Below, piece after piece: positions 7,123 to 14,590 of a DNA stretch of 19,817 bases (position 1 is the stretch's first letter; each line of letters starts with the position of its first letter). Origin of the DNA: Acetofilamentum sp. (lineage in GTDB: Bacteria; Bacteroidota; Bacteroidia; Bacteroidales; JAFGUD01); NCBI GenBank assembly GCA_020722645.1, contig DYKL01000021.1, positions 1 through 19,817 of the forward strand, given 5' to 3'. The position numbers were made by a program, and so were the translations under genes. The notes beneath the pieces were generated by a model. That model was not told the DNA's origin. It was given only the letters and a program-made list of their open reading frames with translations, and did not search any database.

Positions 7123-7796
7123 AAAACACTTTATTTTTTATAATTCTGATTTTTTTCTTTTCTTGTACTTTAAATGATATAGAAGAAATAACAGGTAACA
7201 AAAACTTTTTACCCAAAGCAGGAAACGATACTGTTATAAAAATAATAGAACCTCCGTTTTATTTAAGCAGAGATTCAAGCAAATACATTGTTTTCCCTGT
7301 TGCCTATAATAACTCCGCAGACAGAAAAACATATTACTCTTCATCATCAGATTACAGTTATTATTCTTCTATTTACTCAAATTTTGTCTTTTATAATCAG
7401 CAAACAAACCAGTATAAATCTATTTCTGAAGAAGATTTATATCTTACCGGAATTTATACAAATTATTCGCTGTCTTGTAATCTGGTTTTTTATTTAATTG
7501 TAAGTGAAGATTCAAACAAAGATGGGAAAAAAGATTCCGAAGACTTTCTGCAGTTAGCATTTACCGACTCAGAAGGGAATAATTTTAAAGTCATTACCTC
7601 TAAGCAAGAACATCTCTTGTCATGGAATTACTATCCGCAAGATAATTATTTGATAATCAGAACATTATCGGACACAAATAACGATAATATGGTTAATTTT
7701 ACTAATGATAAACTTAACATTTACAAAATAAATTTAAGCGATTTGAAAACAGATAACTTATTTGATGAAAATTTCGTTAATAAATTAATTAAATAA
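7119..7796 (+). CDS. putative lipoprotein with calcium-binding-like Asp repeats
   Basis: A 225-residue protein with a hydrophobic leader ending in FFFSC, so cysteine 16 is a likely lipidation site and the protein should be exported. Residues 71-90 are a Tyr/Ser-rich stretch. DSNKDGKKDSED (131-142) and DTNNDNMVNFTND (185-197) resemble EF-hand or dockerin-type calcium loops. Such loops occur in Bacteroidota secreted proteins that alternate them with short beta segments. No enzymatic motif was recognised. Its start overlaps the phosphatase stop by 4 nt, and the next gene begins 18 nt downstream, suggesting co-transcription. Function unknown. Confidence 0.8.
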   Translation: MKNTLFFIILIFFFSCTLNDIEEITGNKNFLPKAGNDTVIKIIEPPFYLSRDSSKYIVFPVAYNNSADRKTYYSSSSDYSYYSSIYSNFVFYNQQTNQYKSISEEDLYLTGIYTNYSLSCNLVFYLIVSEDSNKDGKKDSEDFLQLAFTDSEGNNFKVITSKQEHLLSWNYYPQDNYLIIRTLSDTNNDNMVNFTNDKLNIYKINLSDLKTDNLFDENFVNKLIK

Positions 7797-7814
7797 AATC
7801 TAAAAAGCACAACT

Positions 7815-8510
7815 ATGAAAAAAGCATTATTCATTTTAATTTTTGCACTAATACCTTTTATTGCAAAATCGCAGTTTACTTCTGACTTATTAGTTTTCAA
7901 CCGAACAGGAGAACCTTTTAAATTACTTATTGGAAGTCAGACAGTTAATAATTATTTTTCTTCTAAAGTCAGGGCTAATGACTTACAATCAGGGAATTAT
8001 ACCTTAACAATTATCTTCCAAAATACAAATGTTCCAAACCTGAACATTAATGTTTTTATACAGCAAAATTCTGAATTAGCCTGTGTTTTGAATGTTAACA
8101 GCAAAGGTCTTTACTATACCGAAGTATTCGAAGTTATCAGCTACGTAAATCAAAGCAATATTTCGCCAAACATTCAACCTTTGCCACCGGAACCAATGCC
8201 TGTAGGAAATCATTTTTGTCAAATTCCAATGGAACAAGTTGATTTTGAGAATGCTCTTAGTACAATAAAAAATCAGGATTTTGACGGGGACAGATTAACA
8301 GTTGCTAAACAAATTGCCGGTTCAAATTGTATGCTGGCTGAACAAATCAAACAAATATTGTTTCTTTTCGACTTTGAAAACAACCGCTTAGAGTTTGCTA
8401 AATATGCCTATACTCATTGTTTTGACCCAAGTAATTATTTTGTTGTAAATGAAGCTTTTGACTATTCTTCAAATATTACAAAACTAAACGAATATATTGA
8501 TTCACTGTAA
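7815..8510 (+). CDS. secreted DUF4476 domain protein
   Basis: 231 residues with a signal peptide (about 1-19, ending AKSQ). The middle part (20-115) looks beta-rich. A proline-rich linker (about 120-130) leads into a helical C-terminal domain (about 140-231). Its pattern (FENALSTIKNQDFDGDRL, QIKQILFLFDFENNRLEFAK, YAYTHCFDP) fits DUF4476. The biochemical role of DUF4476 is not known to me. It lies 18 nt after the lipoprotein and 11 nt before the Skp-like gene, so an envelope role is plausible. Confidence 0.82.
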   Translation: MKKALFILIFALIPFIAKSQFTSDLLVFNRTGEPFKLLIGSQTVNNYFSSKVRANDLQSGNYTLTIIFQNTNVPNLNINVFIQQNSELACVLNVNSKGLYYTEVFEVISYVNQSNISPNIQPLPPEPMPVGNHFCQIPMEQVDFENALSTIKNQDFDGDRLTVAKQIAGSNCMLAEQIKQILFLFDFENNRLEFAKYAYTHCFDPSNYFVVNEAFDYSSNITKLNEYIDSL

Positions 8511-8521
8511 ATTATAAAAAT

Positions 8522-9019
8522 ATGAAAAAAATTGCAATTTTAGTTCTTGTTGTTTTATTAACCGGAAATTTATTTTCTCAAAAAGTAGGTTACGTTCATA
8601 CAGATTCTGTTTACAGAAGTATGCCTGAAATGAAAGAAGCACAAACAGTTTTAAATGATTATTTGCAACAGGTTCAAGCCGAAATTGAATCAATGCAAAA
8701 AGAATATCAGGAAAAAGTTCAAATTTTTAACGAAAATGTAAATACATACAGCGAAGTAGTTAAAAACAACAAAATTACTGAAATTCAAGACCTTGAAAAA
8801 AGAATTCAAGATTTTCAGCTTAAAGCTCAAACCGAATATCTCGATAAGCAAAAAGAGTTGATTTTACCTATTGAAGAAAAATTTGACAATGCTATCGAAA
8901 AAGTTAGGTTGAGACTTAAATACGATGTTGTTATGAATATTAGCACTGATGTTTTATACGTTGACCCGAAATTTATCATAACCGGCGAAGTTTTGAAAGA
9001 ACTTGGAATCGTTAAATAA
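8522..9019 (+). CDS. Skp/OmpH family periplasmic chaperone
   Basis: 165 residues: a signal peptide (1-19, ending LFSQ), then KVGYVHTDSVYRSMPEMK, which matches the opening strand and helix of OmpH/Skp proteins. A long charged coiled-coil (about 40-130) forms the tentacles, and a short C-terminal segment closes the body. Skp holds unfolded outer-membrane proteins in the periplasm. Bacteroidota often encode several paralogues. Its last 17 nt overlap the start of ispD. Confidence 0.9.
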   Translation: MKKIAILVLVVLLTGNLFSQKVGYVHTDSVYRSMPEMKEAQTVLNDYLQQVQAEIESMQKEYQEKVQIFNENVNTYSEVVKNNKITEIQDLEKRIQDFQLKAQTEYLDKQKELILPIEEKFDNAIEKVRLRLKYDVVMNISTDVLYVDPKFIITGEVLKELGIVK

Positions 9020-9716
9020 AAAAAAAGAACTTCTCAAATCTGTTATTATCGTTGCAGGCGGTAGCGGCAAAAGAATGAATAATCTTATCCCGAAGCAATT
9101 TTTATTACTTCGGGATTTACCTGTTTTAATGCATACTGTTTTAAAATTCTATAATTTTAATGCTGATATTGAAATAGTTTTGGTACTTCCTGAGAATAAT
9201 ATTGAAATATGGAAAAATTTATGCAAAAAGCATCAATTTAACATAAATCACAAAATGACAAAGGGAGGCAAAGAACGATTTTTTTCCGTAAAAAACGGAC
9301 TTGATTTAATTGAGCATAAATCCGGATTAATTGCAATTCACGACGGAGTAAGACCATTAATTGATTCTGAAACTATTTTAAAAGGTTTACTGACTGCCGA
9401 AAAACATCAAACTGCAATACCGGTTATAGATGTTACAGATAGCATCAGATTAGTTGAAAAAGACAAGAACTTTCAGTTAGACCGAAACAAACTAAAAAGG
9501 GTTCAAACACCTCAAATATTTGATATTCAACTAATTAAAGAAGCTTATAAAAAGGATTTCAATCCTGATTATACTGATGACGCATCAGTAGTTGAGGCTG
9601 CGGGGCATAAAATTTTTTTATTTGAAGGTAATATCGAAAATATAAAAATTACCACTAAATTTGACCTCGATTTTGCAGAATTTTTAACAACTAAATTTTC
9701 AAACATAAAACAATAG
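9003..9716 (+). CDS. ispD: 2-C-methyl-D-erythritol 4-phosphate cytidylyltransferase
   Basis: Third step of the MEP isoprenoid pathway: MEP plus CTP gives CDP-ME and pyrophosphate. The 237 residues include the nucleotide-binding AGGSGKRM (18-25), PKQF (30-33), HDGVRP (113-118), VTDSIR (144-149), RVQTPQIF (166-173) and TDDASVVE (191-198), all intact. The start is TTG at 9003, inside the end of the Skp-like gene. The frame opens only at 8997, and the first ATG lies beyond the nucleotide-binding loop, so TTG is the only ordinary choice. The 17-nt overlap suggests translational coupling. No other MEP gene is in the window. Confidence 0.95.
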   Translation: MESLNKKKELLKSVIIVAGGSGKRMNNLIPKQFLLLRDLPVLMHTVLKFYNFNADIEIVLVLPENNIEIWKNLCKKHQFNINHKMTKGGKERFFSVKNGLDLIEHKSGLIAIHDGVRPLIDSETILKGLLTAEKHQTAIPVIDVTDSIRLVEKDKNFQLDRNKLKRVQTPQIFDIQLIKEAYKKDFNPDYTDDASVVEAAGHKIFLFEGNIENIKITTKFDLDFAEFLTTKFSNIKQ

Positions 9717-9743
9717 TAATAATAAAAGTATTATAAACCAACT

Positions 9744-10328
9744 ATGTTTTTAGAGAATAAATCACACAGAATAGAAAACAGGGGCTGGATTGAAGTTGTC
9801 TGCGGCTCAATGTTTTCAGGCAAAACAGAAGAGCTGATTAGAAGGTTGAAAAGAGCTCAAATAGCCAAACTCAAAGTCGAAATTTTCAAACCGGCTTTGG
9901 ATACAAGGTATTCAGAAGATAAGATTGTATCGCACGATTCAACTTCAATAAAATCTTTTCCTGTAAAAAATTCTTCTGAAATTCCTGAAAAAATAAAAGA
10001 TGTCGATGTTATTGGAATTGACGAAGCCCAATTTTTTGATGACGGAATAATTGAAGTCTGCGAAAACCTTGCAAATCAAGGAATAAGAGTTATAATTGCC
10101 GGTTTGGATATGGATTTTATGGGAAATCCTTTTGGTCCAATGCCTTCTCTTATGGCAAAAGCAGAATACGTAACAAAAGTCCACGCTATTTGTATGCGTT
10201 GCGGAAATCCTGCTCAGTACTCCCATCGTTTCAGCGAAAGCAAATCTGTTGTAGAATTGGGTGAAAAAGACAAATACGAACCTCTTTGTCGTGCCTGTTA
10301 TAATGAAGAAACGAAGAAACAACTGTAA
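9744..10328 (+). CDS. tdk: thymidine kinase
   Basis: Salvage enzyme that phosphorylates thymidine with ATP; type II (TK1-like) class. 194 residues with P-loop GSMFSGKT (21-28) and DEAQF (93-97), whose glutamate 94 is the probable catalytic base. A zinc site is formed by cysteines 150, 153, 182 and 185, and the lasso region is at about 155-175. It has a 10-12 residue N-terminal extension before the conserved GWIEVVCG. Its stop overlaps the next start by one base (TAATG). Confidence 0.96.
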   Translation: MFLENKSHRIENRGWIEVVCGSMFSGKTEELIRRLKRAQIAKLKVEIFKPALDTRYSEDKIVSHDSTSIKSFPVKNSSEIPEKIKDVDVIGIDEAQFFDDGIIEVCENLANQGIRVIIAGLDMDFMGNPFGPMPSLMAKAEYVTKVHAICMRCGNPAQYSHRFSESKSVVELGEKDKYEPLCRACYNEETKKQL

Positions 10329-10711
10329 TGATTAACAAAAACTTATTAAAATTGAGTTTTGATTTTTCTCTAAACGCAATTATTTTTTCCGAAAAAATCA
10401 ATAAAAACGCTGAAAATTCTGAAATTGTTTCAAAATTTCTAATAACAGCAACAAATATCGGAGCAATAATATACAGAAAAATTCACGAAACTGACATAAA
10501 AGTTTTAAAAAGAACTCTGATAAACGCAATTTATCTGCTTAACGAAACTAACCAAAATATCAGAGAATTATTAAAACAAAACTTAATTGATAAAAACTCT
10601 TTTAATTATTTTTACCCTCAGATAATAAAAATGGGAAACGCAATTAAAAATGAAATTGTGGTATTATCAAAATATTTATATATAACCTTAAATCCGCAAG
10701 TCTTTTCGTAA
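10328..10711 (+). CDS. four-helix-bundle protein (S23/avd-like)
   Basis: 127 residues, almost entirely helical. LSFDFSLNAIIFSEKINK, EIVSKFLITATNIGAIIYR and the following helices match the four-helix-bundle family (TIGR02436 type) found in 23S rRNA intervening sequences and in many Bacteroidota genomes. Here it stands alone, between tdk and yidD, not in an rRNA gene. The last eight codons (TLNPQVFS and the stop) lie within or beside the left arm of twin-hairpin element B, so the C-terminus may have been supplied by the repeat. The molecular role is unknown; related proteins can bind nucleic acids or partner proteins. Confidence 0.75.
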   Translation: MINKNLLKLSFDFSLNAIIFSEKINKNAENSEIVSKFLITATNIGAIIYRKIHETDIKVLKRTLINAIYLLNETNQNIRELLKQNLIDKNSFNYFYPQIIKMGNAIKNEIVVLSKYLYITLNPQVFS

Positions 10712-10817
10712 GTGGTTGCAGGTGAAAACACCTGCAACATGTAGTTTGCACCAGTCAGGTGTTTTCACCTGGCTGAATTTCAGATATATAAGTATGGACT
10801 TACGGATTTAAGGTATA
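10681..10817. repeat. twin-hairpin element B
   Basis: The best-preserved copy. Outer inverted repeats are 10681-10702 and 10797-10817 (one mismatch, one indel). Hairpin 1 at 10715-10738 has a perfect 10-bp stem (GTTGCAGGTG / CACCTGCAAC) and loop AAAA. Hairpin 2 at 10752-10775 (CAGTCAGGTG / CACCTGGCTG, one G-T wobble) has loop TTTT. They are 13 nt apart, and hairpin 2 is close to the reverse complement of hairpin 1. The left outer arm overlaps the end of the four-helix-bundle gene, and yidD follows. Confidence 0.88.
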
Positions 10818-10938
10818 AAATTCTATGGAGATAAAATAAAAACTCTTAAAATTATCGAAATTTTAAAAGCTAAAAAAAATCAAAATAATTAGCAAAATAT
10901 TATCTTTTGTTCTGATAATTCCAATACGAATATATCAG

Positions 10939-11160
10939 TTGATTATTTCACCTTGGCTACCAAAATCATGCAGACATATTCCAACGTGTTCAAATTATGC
11001 AATAGAAGCATTAAAAGTACACGGTGTTTTCAGAGGATTCTGGTTGGGTTTTAAACGTGTTTTACGCTGTAATCCTTGGGGAACGGAAGGCTATGACCCT
11101 GTGCCTCCTAAAATGACAAAGGAAGAATGGAAAAAATATAAAAGAAACTATGGTAATTAG
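10939..11160 (+). CDS. yidD: YidD membrane protein insertion efficiency factor
   Basis: A small protein that assists YidC-mediated membrane insertion. SCRHIPTCSNYAIEALKVHG, then RGFWLGFKRVLRCNPWG and GYDPVP are the family hallmarks, including the three conserved cysteines. Coordinates start at TTG 10939, the first ordinary start codon, giving 73 residues. Homologous sequence clearly continues upstream in the same frame: codons 10879-10938 encode IKIISKILSFVLIIPIRIYQ, which matches the usual hydrophobic amphipathic N-terminus. The frame is open back to 10867 without ATG, GTG or TTG. The true start is therefore probably a rare codon such as ATC, ATA or ATT near 10879-10897, or it was lost. Normally found near rnpA or yidC; here it follows tdk. 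Confidence 0.88.
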   Translation: MIISPWLPKSCRHIPTCSNYAIEALKVHGVFRGFWLGFKRVLRCNPWGTEGYDPVPPKMTKEEWKKYKRNYGN

Positions 11161-11318
11161 CCAATGTGCCAATTAGCAAATGTGCCAATTAGCAAATTAG
11201 TTATTGAAATGATGAATAGCGAATGATGAATAGCGAATGATGAATGAAACAATGAAACAATGAAGCAATGAAACAATGAAACAATATAACAAAACGTCAT
11301 TGCGAGGTACGAAGCAAA
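11157..11318. repeat. cluster of short tandem repeats upstream of the symporter
   Basis: Three different tandem repeats follow one another: a 16-bp unit containing TTAGCAAATGTGCC (11157-11199), a 14-bp unit GATGAATAGCGAAT (11211-11245, 2.5 copies) and an 8-bp unit GAAACAAT (11246-11285, five copies with one variant). They end in CGTCATTGCGAGGTACGAAG (from 11295), the same type of sequence as the 1-113 repeat read on the other strand. The cluster fills the gap between yidD and the symporter, and no promoter is recognisable in it. Confidence 0.8.
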
Positions 11319-11330
11319 TAAAACAAAAAT

Positions 11331-13064
11331 ATGCTCAAAACACTTGATTGGATAATAATTTCAGCCTATATAATCGTAATTGTCGCAGTAGGCTTAATGT
11401 TTAGCAAAAAAGCCGGAAACAGTTTATCTGATTTTTTTCTCGGAGGTAAAAATCTGCCATGGTGGCTTGCCGGTCTTTCAATGGTTGCAACGACATTTGC
11501 GGCGGACACTCCGCTTGTTGTTACAGAACTTGTAGGAAAAAACGGCATTGCAGGTAATTGGTTGTGGTGGAATATGCTAATCGGCGGTATGCTTACTACA
11601 TTCTTTTATGCAAGGTTATGGAGAAGAGCAGACGTTTTAACTGAATTGGAATTTATCTCTATCAGATACAGCGGTAAAGAAGCAACATATTTAAGAGTAA
11701 CCCGTGCTATTTATATTGCACTTATAATGAACACATTAATAATTGCTTGGGTTAATGTTGCTTTGATGACTATAATTGAAGTTTTCTTTGGAGTATCCGG
11801 CAATATTCTTTTAGTTGTTATGTTTGTTACAATGTTTTTTGCTGCATTATATTCGACTGTATCAGGACTTATAGGTATAGCCGTTACAGATGCAGTACAA
11901 TTTATTATTGCAATGGCAGGCACTATTATTTTGGCAGTTATTGTAATTTCAAGTGATAAAATCGGGGGAATAAGCAATTTAAAGGCAAGTTTACCAGAAT
12001 CGGCATTTAATTTTTTCCCTAAAATCGGAGGAAAAGGAACTGTTGGTGTATTGAGTTTATCCGTGGGTTCATTTCTTGCTTATGGATTGGTTCAATGGTG
12101 GGCAAGCTGGTACCCCGGAGCAGAACCGGGCGGCGGTGGATATATTGCCCAACGTATGTTAAGTACAAAAAACGAAAAACACTCCATATTTGCAACATTA
12201 TTCTTTCAAATAGCTCATTATGCAATACGCCCCTGGCCTTGGATTATAGTTGGACTTGCTGCTATGGTTTTATATCCGCAATTATCTGAAGATGAACTTC
12301 GATATGGTTATGTTTACGCAATGAGAGATTTTCTGCCTGTTGGATTAAAAGGATTAATGTTAGTTGCATTTTTAGCGGCTTATATGAGCACTATTTCAAC
12401 ACAATTGAACTTCGGAGCAAGTATTCTTACTAATGATCTTTTGGTGCTTTTTAAAAACAATAAAAAAAATCAAAAAGAATTAGTTAAATGGGGCAGATTG
12501 TTCACTTTATTGATAATGATTCTGTCAATTATTGTTACATCAAAAGTCAATACAATTTCTGAAGTATGGATGTTTATGTTTGAATGTGGTGCAGGTCTTG
12601 GCTTAGTTTTGATTTTACGTTGGTATTGGTGGAGAATTAATGCTTGGAGCGAATTTACAGCTATGATTGTACCTTTTATTTTTTATGCTTTGTCAAAATT
12701 TGTTTTTGATTTAGAGTACCCTGTATCTTTTTTCGTAACAGTAGGTGGGACAACTATTTCTTGGATTTTGGCTACATTTGTTACAAAATCAACAGAATTT
12801 GAACATTTAGAAAAATTTTATCAAAAAGTAAACCCTCAGGGTTGGTGGAAACCTTTTGGAAATGTGTCAGAAAATAGAAACAATATGTTATATTTAACAG
12901 GTGCTTGGATTACTTCTATTGTTTTAGTTTATTCAACTCTATTCGGGATAGGGAAATTAATTTTAGCTGATTTTAAGTCATTTTTAATATATTTGTCAAT
13001 TATAATTGTTGACTTTTTTGTATTTTATTTTTTTGTAAAAAAGGCGAAAGTCTTTGAAAATTAG
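11331..13064 (+). CDS. sodium:solute symporter (SSS family)
   Basis: A 577-residue integral membrane transporter with about 13-14 predicted hydrophobic segments. The N-terminal DFFLGGKNLPWWLAGLSM followed by ATTFAADTP is the typical SSS start: the first helix, then the sodium- and substrate-site helix. Further family signatures include GLIGIAVTDAVQFIIA (about 180-195) and FLAAYMSTISTQLNFGASIL (about 345-365), the latter containing conserved sodium-site serine and threonine residues. The substrate cannot be told from sequence by eye; sugars, amino acids, carboxylates or nucleosides are all possible. The ATG at 11331 fits the conserved N-terminus. It seems to be a single transcription unit, preceded by tandem repeats and followed by twin-hairpin element C. 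Confidence 0.92.
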   Translation: MLKTLDWIIISAYIIVIVAVGLMFSKKAGNSLSDFFLGGKNLPWWLAGLSMVATTFAADTPLVVTELVGKNGIAGNWLWWNMLIGGMLTTFFYARLWRRADVLTELEFISIRYSGKEATYLRVTRAIYIALIMNTLIIAWVNVALMTIIEVFFGVSGNILLVVMFVTMFFAALYSTVSGLIGIAVTDAVQFIIAMAGTIILAVIVISSDKIGGISNLKASLPESAFNFFPKIGGKGTVGVLSLSVGSFLAYGLVQWWASWYPGAEPGGGGYIAQRMLSTKNEKHSIFATLFFQIAHYAIRPWPWIIVGLAAMVLYPQLSEDELRYGYVYAMRDFLPVGLKGLMLVAFLAAYMSTISTQLNFGASILTNDLLVLFKNNKKNQKELVKWGRLFTLLIMILSIIVTSKVNTISEVWMFMFECGAGLGLVLILRWYWWRINAWSEFTAMIVPFIFYALSKFVFDLEYPVSFFVTVGGTTISWILATFVTKSTEFEHLEKFYQKVNPQGWWKPFGNVSENRNNMLYLTGAWITSIVLVYSTLFGIGKLILADFKSFLIYLSIIIVDFFVFYFFVKKAKVFEN

Positions 13065-13069
13065 ATAAT

Positions 13070-13167
13070 GGTTTAAACCTGTTGATTTTGCCGGTGGGGA
13101 CACCGACAAAAGCGTCTATTACAGACATTTCAGGTATCCGCACCTGAAATTTCAACGGTTTTAAACC
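13070..13167. repeat. twin-hairpin element C
   Basis: Outer inverted repeats are GGTTTAAACCTGTTGATTT (13070-13088) and its imperfect complement (13148-13167). Hairpin 1 at 13087-13110 (arms TTTGCCGGTG / CACCGACAAA, one mismatch) has loop GGGA. Hairpin 2 at 13127-13150 (arms ATTTCAGGTA / CACCTGAAAT, one mismatch) has loop TCCG. The spacer is 16 nt. It is the shortest copy because the outer arms abut or overlap the hairpins. It occupies most of the gap between the symporter and the CorC-like gene. Confidence 0.8.
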
Positions 13168-13187
13168 AAGACCGAAAATTAAACAGT

Positions 13188-14444
13188 ATGATTTTTGTTT
13201 TTATAATAATAACAATATTTTTCTCTGCATTATTTTCCGGAATGGAGATTGCTTTGGTGTCATCGGATAAATTACGAATAGAAATCGAAAGAAAAAAGGG
13301 CGGAACTAATTCAAAAATAATATCCTTTTTTATTAAAAAAGCCGAAAAATTTATAGCAACAATGTTACTTGGAAATAACATTGCACTTGTCATATATGGT
13401 ATTTTATTAGCAAAATTGTTGGAACCTCAATTATTAAAATTATTTACTGGCGAAACAGTTGTTTTATTATTTCAAACCTTAATTTCTACAATAATTATTT
13501 TATTTGCAGGTGAATTTATTCCAAAAACAATTTTCCGCCTTAACCCAAATCAAGCCCTAAATATATTTGCATTTCCGGTTTTGATTATTTTTTATCTCTT
13601 ATATCCGCTTACAATTTTTACAATTTTTTTCAGCAACTTTTTTTTAAAATATATATTAAAATCAAAAAAAGATGAGCAGAAACTTAATTCTGTATTCGGA
13701 AAAATTGATTTAACCAACTTTATAAACAAATTCCAAAACTATGAAGATGAAATTGACGAGGAAGTTAAAATTATTCAAAACACACTAGATTTCGAAAAAA
13801 TTAAGATCAGGGAATGTATTGTACCAAGAAATGAAATTATTGCTATTAATAAATTTGATAACATTAACGAACTGAAAAGTTTAATCACTGAAACCGGTTT
13901 TTCTAAAATATTAGTTTACGAAGGTTCAATTGATAATATAATTGGATATGTACATTCTTATGGATTATATAAAAACCCTAAACAAATAAATGATATACTT
14001 GTAGATATTCCGATAGTTCCCGAAACTATGACTGCCCAAAAACTTTTTAACATTATGATCAGAAAAAAAAGAAGTATAGCTCTTGTTGTTGATGAATACG
14101 GAGGAACATCTGGAATTGTTACAACTGAAGATATTCTCGAAGAAATTTTTGGTGATATTCAAGATGAACACGACTCTAATGACATTATTTCTACAAAAAC
14201 TGATGAAAATACCTACAAATTTTCGGGCAGAATAGAAATTGAACAAATTAACGAAGAATTCAATCTAAATTTGCCGAAAGATGAGGACTACGAAACTCTT
14301 GCCGGTTACATAATTAATAATCTTGAACGATTTCCGGAAAAAAATGAAATTCTTGTTTTTGATAATTTTCAAATCACAATTTTAGAAATTGCTCCTCCAA
14401 AAATTGAACTTGTTGAATTAAAAATTCTTTCTGAAAACAAATAA
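13188..14444 (+). CDS. CorC/HlyC (CNNM/TlyC) family CBS-domain membrane protein
   Basis: 418 residues. An N-terminal CNNM (DUF21) transmembrane domain spans about 1-175: FFSALFSGMEIALVSSDKLR, then LLGNNIALVIYG and FAGEFIPKTIFRLNP are its signatures. Tandem CBS domains (about 200-320) include DEYGGTSGIVTTEDILEEIFGDI (read as shorter motifs DEYGG and GIVTTEDILEE). A CorC_HlyC C-terminal domain (about 335-415) closes the protein. The family is linked to magnesium or cobalt transport; bacterial members were once called hemolysins. GldE of gliding Bacteroidota is a relative, but no gliding genes are near, so I do not assign it. Start ATG 13188 is 20 nt after element C. It is followed by an AT-rich gap and the uppP promoter. 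Confidence 0.92.
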   Translation: MIFVFIIITIFFSALFSGMEIALVSSDKLRIEIERKKGGTNSKIISFFIKKAEKFIATMLLGNNIALVIYGILLAKLLEPQLLKLFTGETVVLLFQTLISTIIILFAGEFIPKTIFRLNPNQALNIFAFPVLIIFYLLYPLTIFTIFFSNFFLKYILKSKKDEQKLNSVFGKIDLTNFINKFQNYEDEIDEEVKIIQNTLDFEKIKIRECIVPRNEIIAINKFDNINELKSLITETGFSKILVYEGSIDNIIGYVHSYGLYKNPKQINDILVDIPIVPETMTAQKLFNIMIRKKRSIALVVDEYGGTSGIVTTEDILEEIFGDIQDEHDSNDIISTKTDENTYKFSGRIEIEQINEEFNLNLPKDEDYETLAGYIINNLERFPEKNEILVFDNFQITILEIAPPKIELVELKILSENK

Positions 14445-14539
14445 CATTATCAAACAATATTTTTTATTCAATTTATTTGTATTTTTAAGTAACAAAACAA
14501 AAAATTGTTAATTATTTTAAAAAAAAATTATAAAAACAC

Positions 14540-14570
14540 TTGACAAAGGGGCTTAGATTTATTATATTTG
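14540..14570 (+). promoter_or_regulatory. Bacteroidota-type promoter of uppP-truB-queA
   Basis: TTGAC beginning at 14540 and TATATTTG (TAnnTTTG) at 14563-14570, with a 20-nt spacer, lie 20 nt ahead of the uppP start codon. It probably drives the whole three-gene cluster. Confidence 0.78.
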
Positions 14571-14590
14571 CAATCTTTAAAGCTTAAAAT

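Noticed and set aside
13188..14444. GldE gliding-motility assignment
   Set aside because: The domain layout is shared by all CorC/HlyC-type proteins and no gld genes are present.
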